Of a stretch of DNA of 64,000 nt, positions 48,342-56,553 are shown in pieces (position 1 is the first letter of the stretch; every line of letters starts with the position of its first letter). The DNA is from Nocardia aurantia (GTDB lineage: Bacteria > Actinomycetota > Actinomycetes > Mycobacteriales > Mycobacteriaceae). The notes under the pieces were generated by a model. It was not told the DNA's origin, did not search any database, and worked only from the letters and a program-made list of their open reading frames with translations. The position numbers and the translations under genes were made by a program. The stretch spans positions 24,220 to 88,219 of the forward strand of contig NZ_WEGI01000021.1 of assembly GCF_009604425.1 (NCBI RefSeq), given 5' to 3'.

Positions 48342-48353
48342 TTGGGATCCCAA
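48342..48353. promoter_or_regulatory. 12-bp palindrome upstream of the heterocycle operon
   Basis: TTGGGATCCCAA is a perfect palindrome about 100 bases before the fumarylacetoacetase-like start codon, within a locally AT-rich patch. It is a candidate repressor (for example GntR- or IclR-type) site. Confidence 0.4.
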
Positions 48354-48424
48354 AATATTCGCGGTCTCCGTGAGATGAGGTCAGAAGTGACGAGAAATCC
48401 CCTGCGTTCCCCTGGTGCAGGGTG

Positions 48425-48446
48425 TTTCGTTACGACTGCAACGAAA
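48425..48446. promoter_or_regulatory. Inverted repeat immediately upstream of the heterocycle operon
   Basis: TTTCGTT (48425-48431) and AACGAAA (48440-48446) are perfect 7-bp arms with an 8-base spacer, ending 8 bases before the ATG. It overlaps the ribosome binding region, so a bound regulator would block expression. Confidence 0.5.
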
Positions 48447-48454
48447 GCGATGCC

Positions 48455-49354
48455 ATGAAATTCGTGACCTTCCGCCGCGACGGCGGCCCCCGCCTCGGCG
48501 CCCAGCTGCGCGACGGCGACATCCTGGATCTGACCGGTGTTTCCGGCGGTGATCCGGTATTCGGTTCGTTGTTGTCGTTGATCGACGACGGCCCGGGGGC
48601 GCTGGAGCAGGCCCGGAAATGGACCGAGGCGGCGCAGACCGGCGACGAGAACGTCTGCCACGCAACCGATGTCGCACTGTGCGCACCGATCCCCCGGCCC
48701 CGCAAGAATGTGTTCTGCGTCGGGATGAACTACCGTTCCCACGTCGAGCAGAACGCCCGAGCGCTGGGCCTGCCGACGGAGATACCCGACACCCCGTTGT
48801 TCTTCTCCAAACCGGTCACCGCGGTCATCGGCCCGGGTGCGCCGATCGTCCTCGATCCGCGGCTCACCGAGAAGCTGGACTACGAGGTCGAATTGACGAT
48901 GATCATCGGCCGGGGCGGCACCTGGATCAGCGAGGCGGACGCCCCCGGCCACATCTTCGGCTACACCCTGGCCAACGACGTCTCCGCCCGCGACCTGCAG
49001 TCGCGCACCAGCCAGTTCTTCTACGGCAAGGGCCAGGACTCGTACTGCCCGCTCGGTCCGGCCGTCGTCACCGCCGACGAGATCGGCGACCTCGCCGCCC
49101 TGGACGTCGAGTTGCTGGTCAACGACGAAGTGCGGCAACGGGAATCGGCCGGCAACATGATCTTCTCCCCCGCCACGGTGATCAGCCGGCTGTCCCGGGG
49201 CATCACCCTGGAACCCGGCGACATCATCACCCTCGGCACCCCCGGCGGCTGCGGATACCAGATGGTGCCGACAGCCTTCCTGCGCGACGGCGATGTCGTG
49301 GAGTGCCGGGCCGGCGGGATCGGCAGCCTGGTCAACGCCGTCACCGCGATCTGA
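48455..49354 (+). CDS. Fumarylacetoacetate hydrolase family protein
   Basis: 299 residues. FAH fold with NVFCVGMNYRSHVEQN, PLFFSKPVTAVIGPGAPIVLD, LDYEVELTMIIG (metal-binding Glu), NDVSARDLQ and GKGQDSYCPLGP. Members hydrolyse C-C bonds of acylpyruvates, decarboxylate oxaloacetate, or act on ureido-acids. Next to a barbiturase-like ring-opening enzyme it may take over a ring-opened product, analogous to the ureidomalonase step, but that is inference. First gene of a three-gene operon; 29 bases to the next start. Confidence 0.87.
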   Translation: MKFVTFRRDGGPRLGAQLRDGDILDLTGVSGGDPVFGSLLSLIDDGPGALEQARKWTEAAQTGDENVCHATDVALCAPIPRPRKNVFCVGMNYRSHVEQNARALGLPTEIPDTPLFFSKPVTAVIGPGAPIVLDPRLTEKLDYEVELTMIIGRGGTWISEADAPGHIFGYTLANDVSARDLQSRTSQFFYGKGQDSYCPLGPAVVTADEIGDLAALDVELLVNDEVRQRESAGNMIFSPATVISRLSRGITLEPGDIITLGTPGGCGYQMVPTAFLRDGDVVECRAGGIGSLVNAVTAI

Positions 49355-49383
49355 CCACCCGACTCGACGACGAAAGGACACTC

Positions 49384-50484
49384 ATGCGTATCGGTGTGCA
49401 TCGGCTGGCCATGGCCCATCCCGGTGACGTGGCGGCACTGCGGGCCCTGGTCGAATCCGGGGAGATCGACCCGGGCACGATCGTGGCCACCATCGGCAAG
49501 ACCGAGGGCAACGGCGGCGCCAACGATTTCACCCGCGCCTACGCCACAACCATACTGGCCCAGTACCTCTCGACGGTGCGGAAACAGAGCGCGCGAGAGG
49601 TCGAGGAGGGGGTCGCCTTCGTGTGGTCCGGCGGTTGCGAGGGCGTGCTGTCACCGCACGTCACCGTGTTCACCCGCGAGGACGTCCCCGACGGCGCACC
49701 GGACGGGACGAAGCGGCTGGCACTGTCGGTGCAGCGAACCCGCGATTTCCGCCCGGAGGAGGTCGGGCGCGTCGCGGAGGCCCGGGAGGTGGCCGCGGCG
49801 GTCGGCCGCGCGCTCACAGACCTCGGATGCGGCGCCGAGGATGTCCACTATGTGCAGGTGAAGGGCCCGCTGCTGACCCCCGCGGGCATCGCGGACGCCC
49901 ACGCCCGGGGCGCCGAGGTGGTCACGACCGACCCGAACAGGTCGAAGGCCTACGCGCGCGGCGCCACCGCCCTCGGCGTCGCGCTCGCCCTCGGGGAGGT
50001 CGCGGCGGCGGCGGTGACCGACGACGCGATCGCCACCGACCTGTCCCTGTACTCGACCGTCGCGTCGACCTCCGCGGGCGGCGAACTCACCGCCTGTGAG
50101 GTGATCGTCTTCGCCAACTCCGCGCGGGCCACCAGTCCGTTCCGCATCGGCCACGCCGCGCTGTCCGATGCGATCGACCTCGCCGGGGTGCGGGCCGCGC
50201 TCCGCGATGCCGGGCTCGAATTCGACTGCGAGCCGGGCGAATCCGCGCGCGGCCGGATCGCGGCGGTGTTCGCCAAGGCGGAGGCGCCGGTCGGCGGAAT
50301 GCTGCGCGGGCAGCGGACCACCATGCTCTCGGATGCGGACATCAACTACGAGCGGCACTCCCGCGCCGCCGTCGGCGCGCTGATCGCCAGCCAGACCGGC
50401 GATTCGCGCATCTTCGTCTCGGGCGGAACCGAACACCAGACACCACCCGGGCAGGCACCGATCGCGGCGATCGTGGCACTGTGA
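49384..50484 (+). CDS. Ring-opening amidohydrolase (barbiturase/cyanuric acid hydrolase family)
   Basis: 366 residues, the 'toblerone' fold typical of AtzD/TrzD/barbiturase with three related domains. Each domain supplies a Ser-Lys pair: GKTEGNGGAND with SGGCEG; VKGPLLT, SKAYARG and STSAGGEL; and SGGTEHQTPPGQAPIAAI. It hydrolyses a cyclic imide (barbiturate to ureidomalonate, or cyanurate to biuret); whether pyrimidine or s-triazine is the true substrate cannot be told. AAAGGA precedes the ATG. It is downstream of the FAH-like gene and 76 bases before the dihydropyrimidinase-like gene. Confidence 0.88.
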   Translation: MRIGVHRLAMAHPGDVAALRALVESGEIDPGTIVATIGKTEGNGGANDFTRAYATTILAQYLSTVRKQSAREVEEGVAFVWSGGCEGVLSPHVTVFTREDVPDGAPDGTKRLALSVQRTRDFRPEEVGRVAEAREVAAAVGRALTDLGCGAEDVHYVQVKGPLLTPAGIADAHARGAEVVTTDPNRSKAYARGATALGVALALGEVAAAAVTDDAIATDLSLYSTVASTSAGGELTACEVIVFANSARATSPFRIGHAALSDAIDLAGVRAALRDAGLEFDCEPGESARGRIAAVFAKAEAPVGGMLRGQRTTMLSDADINYERHSRAAVGALIASQTGDSRIFVSGGTEHQTPPGQAPIAAIVAL

Positions 50485-50560
50485 ACGTTGACCGATCCCC
50501 GCACCACGTCGGCACATACCGCGACCCGTACCCGCACCCCGGACCCGGAGAGGACGGCCG

Positions 50561-51979
50561 ATGGCCGATCTGATCGTCGCCCACGGACTCGTCGTCAACG
50601 GAAACCGTTCCACCGCCGCACATGTCGTGATCGACGACGGCCGCATCACCGCGCTCGTCGATGCCCGGCAACCGGTTCCGGCGGCCGGCCGGGTGATCGA
50701 CGCCGCCGGCCGGATCGTGCTGCCCGGCGGCGTCGACGGACACTGTCACGTCGCCCAGATCACCGGCCCCTACCGCACTCTCGACGACTACGCGCTCACC
50801 ACCTCCGCCGCGTTGCGCGGCGGCACCACCACCATTCTCGATTTCGGCATCCCCCGCGACGCCGCCGAGACCCCGCTCGCGGCGGTCGAGCACAAAATGG
50901 AGCTCGCCCGGCAGGCACGCTGCGACGTGGCGCTGCACGCCGCGGTGATCAGCTGGGATCCGACCGTCCCGGACCAGCTCGAACGACTCGCGGCACTCGG
51001 CGTCCGGTCGGTGAAGCTCTACATGACCAATCGCGGCACCACGATGGCCGACGACGACACGGTGCTGAAGGTCATGCGGGAGATGGCCCGGCTCGACGGC
51101 CTCACCTATGTGCACGCCGAGCACGACGCGATCGTCGTCGACTGCACCCACGCCCGTGCCGCCGCCGGCGAGATCGGCATCGAGCACCTGCACCGGACCC
51201 GCCCGGAACTGGCCGAGGAGGCCTCGGTCCGGGAGGTGCTGGCGATGGCCGAATATGCCGGTGCGCCGGTGTATTTCGTGCACCAGTCCACGCCCGGCGC
51301 GGTCGATCTGGTCACCGCGGCCCGCGCCCGCGGCCTGGCCGTCCACTCCGAGACCTGCCCGCACTACCTGGTGCTCGACGACACCGTCTACACCGGGCGC
51401 ATTCCCGAGCGGTTCGCCTGCTGCCCGCCGATGCGCTCCCCGGAAACCGTTGCGGCACTGCGTGCCCGATTCGCCGCGGGCGCGGTCGACACGATCGCGA
51501 GCGACCACTCCTGTTACGACCTCACCCAGAAGCGCGAGCACCGCGACGACATCCGCCTGATGCCGCACGGCCTGCCCGGTGTCGAGACCCGCCTGCCGGT
51601 CGCGTTCACCGCGCTCACCGACGCGCTCGGGTCCTGCACCGAACCCGTGGTGCTGCAACGCTTCGCGGACCTGTTCGCCGCGGCGCCCGCGCGCGTCAAC
51701 GCCATTCCCGGCAAGGGGGTCATCGCCGCGGGGTACGACGCCGACCTCGTCGTCCTCGATCCCACCGAGACCCGCATCGTCCTCGGCGCGGACCTGCACA
51801 TGGGCACCGACTTCAGCCCGTTCGAGGGCATGCGGCTGCGCGGCTGGCCGCGGGTGGTGGTCGCCGCGGGCCGGATCGTGCTCGACGACAACGGCTTCCA
51901 CGACCCGGGACCGGTGGGCCGCTACCTTCCCCGCCTCGGCTACCGGGACCGCCGCCCACTCGCCCGGGAGCGCTCGTGA
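50561..51979 (+). CDS. Dihydropyrimidinase/hydantoinase-like cyclic amidohydrolase
   Basis: 472 residues, ATG with GAGAGGACGG upstream. Binuclear metal site: DGHCHV (the family's HxH) near residue 60-65, the carbamylated Lys in VKLYMTN, His in YVHAEHD, His in VHQST, and Asp in ASDHSCY. It hydrolyses cyclic amides (dihydropyrimidines, hydantoins or allantoin). Clustered with a barbiturase-like gene it suggests degradation of a pyrimidine or other N-heterocycle. It is the last intact gene of the operon, followed by a degraded maleate-isomerase-type gene. Confidence 0.88.
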   Translation: MADLIVAHGLVVNGNRSTAAHVVIDDGRITALVDARQPVPAAGRVIDAAGRIVLPGGVDGHCHVAQITGPYRTLDDYALTTSAALRGGTTTILDFGIPRDAAETPLAAVEHKMELARQARCDVALHAAVISWDPTVPDQLERLAALGVRSVKLYMTNRGTTMADDDTVLKVMREMARLDGLTYVHAEHDAIVVDCTHARAAAGEIGIEHLHRTRPELAEEASVREVLAMAEYAGAPVYFVHQSTPGAVDLVTAARARGLAVHSETCPHYLVLDDTVYTGRIPERFACCPPMRSPETVAALRARFAAGAVDTIASDHSCYDLTQKREHRDDIRLMPHGLPGVETRLPVAFTALTDALGSCTEPVVLQRFADLFAAAPARVNAIPGKGVIAAGYDADLVVLDPTETRIVLGADLHMGTDFSPFEGMRLRGWPRVVVAAGRIVLDDNGFHDPGPVGRYLPRLGYRDRRPLARERS

Positions 51980-52010
51980 GCGCGCCGCGCGGCGGCCGAC
52001 CCGCCTCGGC

Positions 52011-52324
52011 ATGATCGTGCCGTCCTCCAGCACCCGCCTGGAGCCGATGACCTATCGGATGCTCGCCGGCCGCGTCGATGTCACCGTCCACGCCGCACGC
52101 GTCCCGGTCACCCGGATCGCCCTCGACGACGACTCCGACCGCCAATTATGCTCACCCCCTACACCGACGACGTCGACACCCGCATCACCGGCCGCGTCGA
52201 GGCCGAAACCGGTGTGCCGGTATTCGATTCCGCCGCCGTCACCGTGCGGTGGTGCCTGCGCCCGACCGGCGTGGCACCACCGGATCCGCGCTGGGGATCG
52301 CTGCTCGCCCGTCCCGCGCCCTGA
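52011..52324 (+). pseudogene. Remnant of a maleate isomerase/arylmalonate decarboxylase-type gene
   Basis: The N-terminal piece RLGMIVPSSSTRLEPMTYRML ... VTVHAARVPVTRI (frame of 52011) is the family N-terminus (usually GxIVPSSNTxxEP). About 45 codons later a second piece appears in another frame (from 52148): MLTPYTDDVDTRI, then EAETGVPVFDSAAVTVRWCLR, matching the middle and the C-terminal end of the same family. Most of the centre, with both catalytic Cys regions, is gone. So internal deletions plus a frameshift destroyed a ~240-residue racemase-like enzyme that once ended the heterocycle operon. Confidence 0.75.
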
Positions 52325-52469
52325 CGACCGCCGTGACCTGCGCCCGCAGGGGACGGGATAGTGTCGCGTCGCGGCCGGACATCGGTTGCGCGCACGCGAA
52401 TCTCGTCCGCGACCGCACCGAGGGAACCGTCGGCCGCGCGCCGAATGTGCTACGGAGAGGAACGCGGGG

Positions 52470-53117
52470 ATGGGCAGGCGACGTGGCCGCCGGGGATCGA
52501 ACACCGTCGGGCTACTGATCATGGCGGGCGCCGCCGCACTGGTGCTGGCCCCGCGCGCGATCCACGCCGCCGCGGCGGCGGCCCACGTCCTGATAGCCGC
52601 CGGGGTGTGCCTGCTCGCCGTGGCCGTGCTCGCCGTGATCCTCCGAGTCGGTTACCGCCTGCGCGCCCGGGCCCGGGAGGACGCCCGGGTACTCGTCGCA
52701 CTGCGGCAGAACGCGTTGACCCCCAGGGAATTCGAGGACGCGCTCGCCGCACTGTGCCGCCGCGACGGCTGCACCGACGTCCGGGTCGTCGGTGGCGCCC
52801 GCGATCTCGGCGCCGACGTGATCGCCACCGCGCCGGACGGCCGTCGAATCGTATTGCAGGCCAAGCGCTATCGCAGCGATCGAACGGTCGGCAGCCAGGA
52901 TGTGCAGCGCTTCGGCGGCACCGCCCACACGATCCACGGCGCCGACGTCGCCGCCGTGGTCACCACCGCGCACGCGTTCACCGCCCAGGCCCGCGCCTAC
53001 GCGGAGCAGGCCGGCATCCGGCTCGTCGCGGGAAAGGACCTGGCGGCCTGGGACACCCGCACCGGACCGCCGCCCTGGAAACGATCTTCGAGGGATCATC
53101 GCGCCCGGCATGGATAA
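52470..53117 (+). CDS. Membrane-tethered Mrr-like restriction endonuclease domain protein
   Basis: 215 residues from the ATG at 52470 (GGAGAGG upstream). Two hydrophobic helices (about 13-30 and 37-62) are followed by a restriction endonuclease-like fold (78-195). It has Asp116 in DLGADVIA and QAK (130-132) in VLQAKRY, the D-QxK site of Mrr-type nucleases. GTAHTIHGADVAAVVTTA closes the fold. Membrane-anchored Mrr domains are widespread in actinobacteria; the role (defence, DNA uptake or stress) is unproved. It overlaps the next gene by 8 bases. Confidence 0.85.
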   Translation: MGRRRGRRGSNTVGLLIMAGAAALVLAPRAIHAAAAAAHVLIAAGVCLLAVAVLAVILRVGYRLRARAREDARVLVALRQNALTPREFEDALAALCRRDGCTDVRVVGGARDLGADVIATAPDGRRIVLQAKRYRSDRTVGSQDVQRFGGTAHTIHGADVAAVVTTAHAFTAQARAYAEQAGIRLVAGKDLAAWDTRTGPPPWKRSSRDHRARHG

Positions 53118-53664
53118 TGTCGTGGTGACCGGTATGCAGCGGATCTCCGTGGTGGGGACGTCGGGTTCGGGCAAGAGCACCCTGGCCCGACGCATCGCCG
53201 ACCGGCTCGCCGTCCCGTACATCGAGTTGGACGCGATCCATCATCGGCCCGGCTGGAAGGCCATGTCCGAGAAGGAATTCCGGGCCGCGGTAGCCGACCG
53301 CATCACCGGCGACACCTGGGTGGTCGACGGCAATTATTTCGGCAAACTCGGCGACCTGGTCTGGTCGCGAGCCGACACCGTCGTATGGTTCGATCTGCCG
53401 CGCGCGCTGGTCATGCGGCAGATCACCGCCCGGACCCTGCGCCGCGCGCTGACCCGGCGCGAACTGTGGAACGGCAACCGAGAAGACCTGCGCAACATGG
53501 TTTCTCTCGACCCGCAACGATCGGTGATCGTCTGGGCCTGGCAGACCCACACCGCGAACCGCGAACGCTACCTGACCGCCCGGCACGCACCGGAATACGC
53601 GCATCTGCGATTCGTCCGCCTCGGTTCCCGCCGGGAAACCGACGCATTCCTCGGAGAATTGTGA
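53110..53664 (+). CDS. P-loop kinase-like protein (FlaR/DNA topology modulation type)
   Basis: 184 residues; ATG 53110, or ATG 53134 nearer the conserved core. Walker A GTSGSGKST at about 16-24 is followed by YIELDAIHHRPGWKAM and WVVDGNYFGKLGDLVWSRADTVVWFDLPR, the blocks of the adenylate-kinase-related FlaR/'topology modulation' family. Despite the name these are probably small-molecule kinases. It overlaps the nuclease gene at its 5' end and the hydrolase gene at its 3' end (TGATG), so the three are translationally coupled. Confidence 0.85.
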   Translation: MDNVVVTGMQRISVVGTSGSGKSTLARRIADRLAVPYIELDAIHHRPGWKAMSEKEFRAAVADRITGDTWVVDGNYFGKLGDLVWSRADTVVWFDLPRALVMRQITARTLRRALTRRELWNGNREDLRNMVSLDPQRSVIVWAWQTHTANRERYLTARHAPEYAHLRFVRLGSRRETDAFLGEL

Positions 53665-54341
53665 TGTCCACCTTCGCTCTGATCCATGGCGCCGGCGACG
53701 TCGGCTGGTATTGGCATCTGGTGGAAGCGGAACTGCGCGAGCGAGGCCATCACACCGTCGCCCCCGACCTCCCCTGCGACGACGATTCGGCCGGATTACC
53801 CGAATACGCGGACACCGTCGCCGCCGCGATCGGCGACCACCCCGACACCGTCGTCGTCGCCCAATCCCTCGGCGGCTTCGTGGCCCCCCTGGTCTGCGAT
53901 CGGGTACCGGTGCGACGCCTGATCCTGGTCGCCCCGATGATCCCCGCCCCCGGCGAGGCCCCCGCCGACTACTGGACCCACACCGGCTACGCCGCCGAAC
54001 CCCGCGACCGTTACGAGGACCCCGTCGCTCTGTTCTACCAGGACGTCCCGCCGGAACTGGCCGCCGAGGCACGCCGCCGCGGCCGCCGCCAATCCGAAAC
54101 CAGAATGACCGAACCCACGCCCCTGCACACCTGGCCCGCCGTCCCCACCGAAGTCCTGCTCGGCCGGCAGGACCGCCTCTTCCCCGCCCCCTACCTCCGC
54201 CGGATCGCCCGCGAACGCCTGGGCATCACCCCCGACGAGATCGACACCGGCCACACCCCCGCCCTGAGCCGCCCCCGCGAACTGGCCGCCCGCCTCGCCG
54301 CAAGTGCCGACCGGTCGACCGATACCCGGCCACCCGCGTAG
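53664..54341 (+). CDS. Alpha/beta hydrolase
   Basis: 225 residues. Oxyanion motif LIHGAGDVGWYW near the N-terminus, nucleophile elbow VAQSLGGF (Ser about residue 68), acid in GRQDRLFP and His in DTGHTPALSRP. It resembles the small esterase/MenH-like hydrolases (salicylate/polyneuridine aldehyde esterase group). It starts inside the stop of the preceding P-loop gene (TGATG). Substrate unknown. A 249-base non-coding stretch follows. Confidence 0.88.
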   Translation: MSTFALIHGAGDVGWYWHLVEAELRERGHHTVAPDLPCDDDSAGLPEYADTVAAAIGDHPDTVVVAQSLGGFVAPLVCDRVPVRRLILVAPMIPAPGEAPADYWTHTGYAAEPRDRYEDPVALFYQDVPPELAAEARRRGRRQSETRMTEPTPLHTWPAVPTEVLLGRQDRLFPAPYLRRIARERLGITPDEIDTGHTPALSRPRELAARLAASADRSTDTRPPA

Positions 54342-54569
54342 CACGGGCTCGAACACCGACGCACCCGGCCTTCGGCGCGAGACACACTCGCACTGTGATC
54401 GCCGGATCGGTTACCTCCGCGGGCCTCCCGGTCGCGCTGACACCGACCCTGCTCATCGGCGCGGGATGGCCGCGACCAGCCGCCTCTCTGCTGGTCGGCC
54501 CGCTGGTACTGCTCCGGCTGTGCTCGCATGCCGGCCCGGGAAGGCCCGGAAGCGTCCGGCCCTGTCGGG

Positions 54570-54586
54570 CGGAGTATTACTCTGTC
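54570..54586. promoter_or_regulatory. Operator box 1 (TetR gene)
   Basis: CGGAGTATTACTCTGTC, with the symmetric core GAGTATTACTC, ends 4 bases before the TetR GTG. A copy with one mismatch lies before the acyl-CoA dehydrogenase gene, so this is probably the repressor's own site. Confidence 0.6.
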
Positions 54587-54590
54587 TGCC

Positions 54591-55286
54591 GTGGGAGTCC
54601 GTGAACGAGTTCTGGAGGCCGCGCTCGCCTGCTTCACCGAGGAGGGGTACGAGCGCGCCACGATCGCGCGGATCCGCGAGCGCAGCGGGGTGTCCAACGG
54701 GGCGCTGTTCCACCACTTCCGGACCAAGGAAGCGATCGCCAGTGCGCTGTACGTGGATTCGATCGCCTCGGTTCAGGAGGGGTACCGGCGGGTGCTCGCG
54801 GCGGATCCGCCGTCGCTGACGGGAGCCGTCGGCGGGGTGATCCGCCACCAGCTGCGCTGGATCGAGGACCATCCCGAGCGGGCGCGGTTCGTGTACTCGC
54901 AGGGGCGGCTCGACTGGTCCACCGAGGCGGGCGTGCGGCTGCGGGAGATGAATGCCGAGCTCAACGACGAATATCGGCGCTGGCTGGCGCCTTTCGTCGA
55001 ACGGGGCGAGGCGTGCGCACTGCCGATGACCGTCGTCGTCGCGCTCGTCACCGGCCCGGCGCACGCCATCGCGCAGCAGTGGCTGGCCGGGCAGCTGCCC
55101 GGTTCCGCGAGCGAATTCGCGGAGGATCTCATCGGCGCGGCGGTGGCCGGGCTCACCGGCACGCCGGCGGCGACGCCGATCCGCCCGGTGGAAGGGCGGT
55201 TCCGGATCCAGTTGGTCGACGCCGACGGTGCGATCGTCGGCGAGGGCGACGGTGTCGCCCGGCTGCGCGCGCCGAGCCCGGAGTAA
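54591..55286 (+). CDS. TetR/AcrR family repressor of the adjacent acyl-CoA dehydrogenase
   Basis: 231 residues from a GTG at 54591; the longer open frame begins inside the operator-like region and is rejected. HTH TIARIRERSGVSNGALFHHFRTKEAIASALY (about 24-54). The C-terminal domain resembles fatty-acid/CoA-responsive TetR proteins. No Shine-Dalgarno sits at the normal distance, so leaderless translation is possible. Matching operator boxes precede this gene and the acyl-CoA dehydrogenase gene 76 bases downstream, implying joint control, perhaps by an acyl-CoA. Confidence 0.85.
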   Translation: MGVRERVLEAALACFTEEGYERATIARIRERSGVSNGALFHHFRTKEAIASALYVDSIASVQEGYRRVLAADPPSLTGAVGGVIRHQLRWIEDHPERARFVYSQGRLDWSTEAGVRLREMNAELNDEYRRWLAPFVERGEACALPMTVVVALVTGPAHAIAQQWLAGQLPGSASEFAEDLIGAAVAGLTGTPAATPIRPVEGRFRIQLVDADGAIVGEGDGVARLRAPSPE

Positions 55287-55308
55287 CGCTCCGCGCCCAC
55301 TACCGAGC

Positions 55309-55332
55309 AACACTCCGGAGTGTTACTCTGTC
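55309..55332. promoter_or_regulatory. Operator box 2 (acyl-CoA dehydrogenase gene)
   Basis: AACACTCCGGAGTGTT (55309-55324) is a perfect 16-bp palindrome. It runs into CGGAGTGTTACTCTGTC (55316-55332), which is 16/17 identical to the box before the TetR gene. It lies 30 bases before the dehydrogenase ATG. Confidence 0.65.
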
Positions 55333-55362
55333 CGCACTGTGGGGACGACCAGGAGCAGCCCG

Positions 55363-56541
55363 ATGACTGTGGTATCACCGATCCGGACCGAATACTTCGA
55401 ACTACCAACCGATCTCGCCCGGCTACACGACCGCGCACAGCGGGTCGCCGCGGAATTCGCCGACCGCGCGGCCGAAGTGCGCCGGCACCTGCTCGAACAC
55501 GCCGAGATGCATCCCGAATTGTGGCAGGCGTTCCGCGACAACGGCTGGACCCGACTCGCGTTGCCCGACAGCGAAGGTGGCCTGCTCGGTCTCGCGCTGG
55601 TGCTCGAGGCGTTCGCGGCGGAGGGGATCGTGCTGTGGCTGCCGGTTCTGTCCACCGCGATCGCGCACGCCGTCGCGCAGGCCGGGCCCGCCGACCTCCG
55701 TGCGGTCTGGCTGCCGCGGATCGCGGACGGGTCGGCTCATCTGGGGATGGCCGCCACCGAACAGCACAGCGGCCACAACCTTTTCGGTGTGCGCACCGAG
55801 ATCCGCCGTGCCGGTGACCATTTCACGGTCAGTGGAGTCAAGCGGATCACGTCCGCACTCGATGTGGTCGACCGCGTGCTCGTGTTCGGCCGCGACGCAA
55901 CTGGTTCCGGCCACACCTGCGTCCTGCTGGATCCGCGCGCGCCGGGCGCGTCGATCACCGAGATTCCCATGCGATTCCGCGAGGGGGTGCGCCAATTCGA
56001 GCTGGCGCTGGACGAAGTCGCCGTGCCCGCCGACGCGCTCGTGGGCGAGGAGGGCCGCGGCACCGCCGTGATGTGGCCGTTCACCCACGTCGAACGCACC
56101 CTGACCGCCGCCCTGTGCGTGGGCACCGCCGCCTACAGCCTCACCCGGGCCGTCGATCGCGCCCGGCGGCGGACCATCGCCGCCGATCGCCCGATCGGCG
56201 CCCATCAGGCCGTCGCGCACCCCCTCGCCGGCCTGCACGCCCGGCTGTCCGCGACGCGACTTCTGGTGCACCGCACCGCCGCTCGCATCGACGCCCATGC
56301 CGACCCGCAGACCGTCGCCGGGGACAGCAACGCGGCCAAGGTACTCGCCGCCGACCTCGCTTTCGACGCCGCGGACCGGGCCGTGCAGACCCTGGGCGCC
56401 GACGCCTGGGACGAGCGCAACGGCTGGCTGGACGTGTTCCTCGACGCTCGCCTGTCCCGCTCCGGACCGGTCAGCAACGAATTCGCCCTGAACCACATCG
56501 CGCAGCACGTCCTCGGCCTGCCCCCCGACACCGCGCGCTGA
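55363..56541 (+). CDS. Acyl-CoA dehydrogenase family protein
   Basis: 392 residues from the ATG at 55363 (AGGAGC upstream). It has the N-terminal helical domain, a central beta domain (GMAATEQHSGHNLFGVRTEIRRAG) and a C-terminal helical bundle (AAKVLAADLAFDAADRAVQTLGADAWDERNGWLDVFLDARLSRSGPVSNEF). FAD-binding segments are present. The catalytic glutamate is not obvious at either classical position, so it may be a divergent member such as one half of a heteromeric steroid-type dehydrogenase. Its operator suggests control by the upstream TetR. Confidence 0.85.
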   Translation: MTVVSPIRTEYFELPTDLARLHDRAQRVAAEFADRAAEVRRHLLEHAEMHPELWQAFRDNGWTRLALPDSEGGLLGLALVLEAFAAEGIVLWLPVLSTAIAHAVAQAGPADLRAVWLPRIADGSAHLGMAATEQHSGHNLFGVRTEIRRAGDHFTVSGVKRITSALDVVDRVLVFGRDATGSGHTCVLLDPRAPGASITEIPMRFREGVRQFELALDEVAVPADALVGEEGRGTAVMWPFTHVERTLTAALCVGTAAYSLTRAVDRARRRTIAADRPIGAHQAVAHPLAGLHARLSATRLLVHRTAARIDAHADPQTVAGDSNAAKVLAADLAFDAADRAVQTLGADAWDERNGWLDVFLDARLSRSGPVSNEFALNHIAQHVLGLPPDTAR

Positions 56542-56553
56542 GCCGCGTACCGG

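Noticed and set aside
54393..54600. Small hydrophobic plus-strand frame (about 70 residues) after the hydrolase gene
   Set aside because: No ribosome binding site, runs into the TetR operator and start region, and the second half is Arg/Gly/Ser noise.
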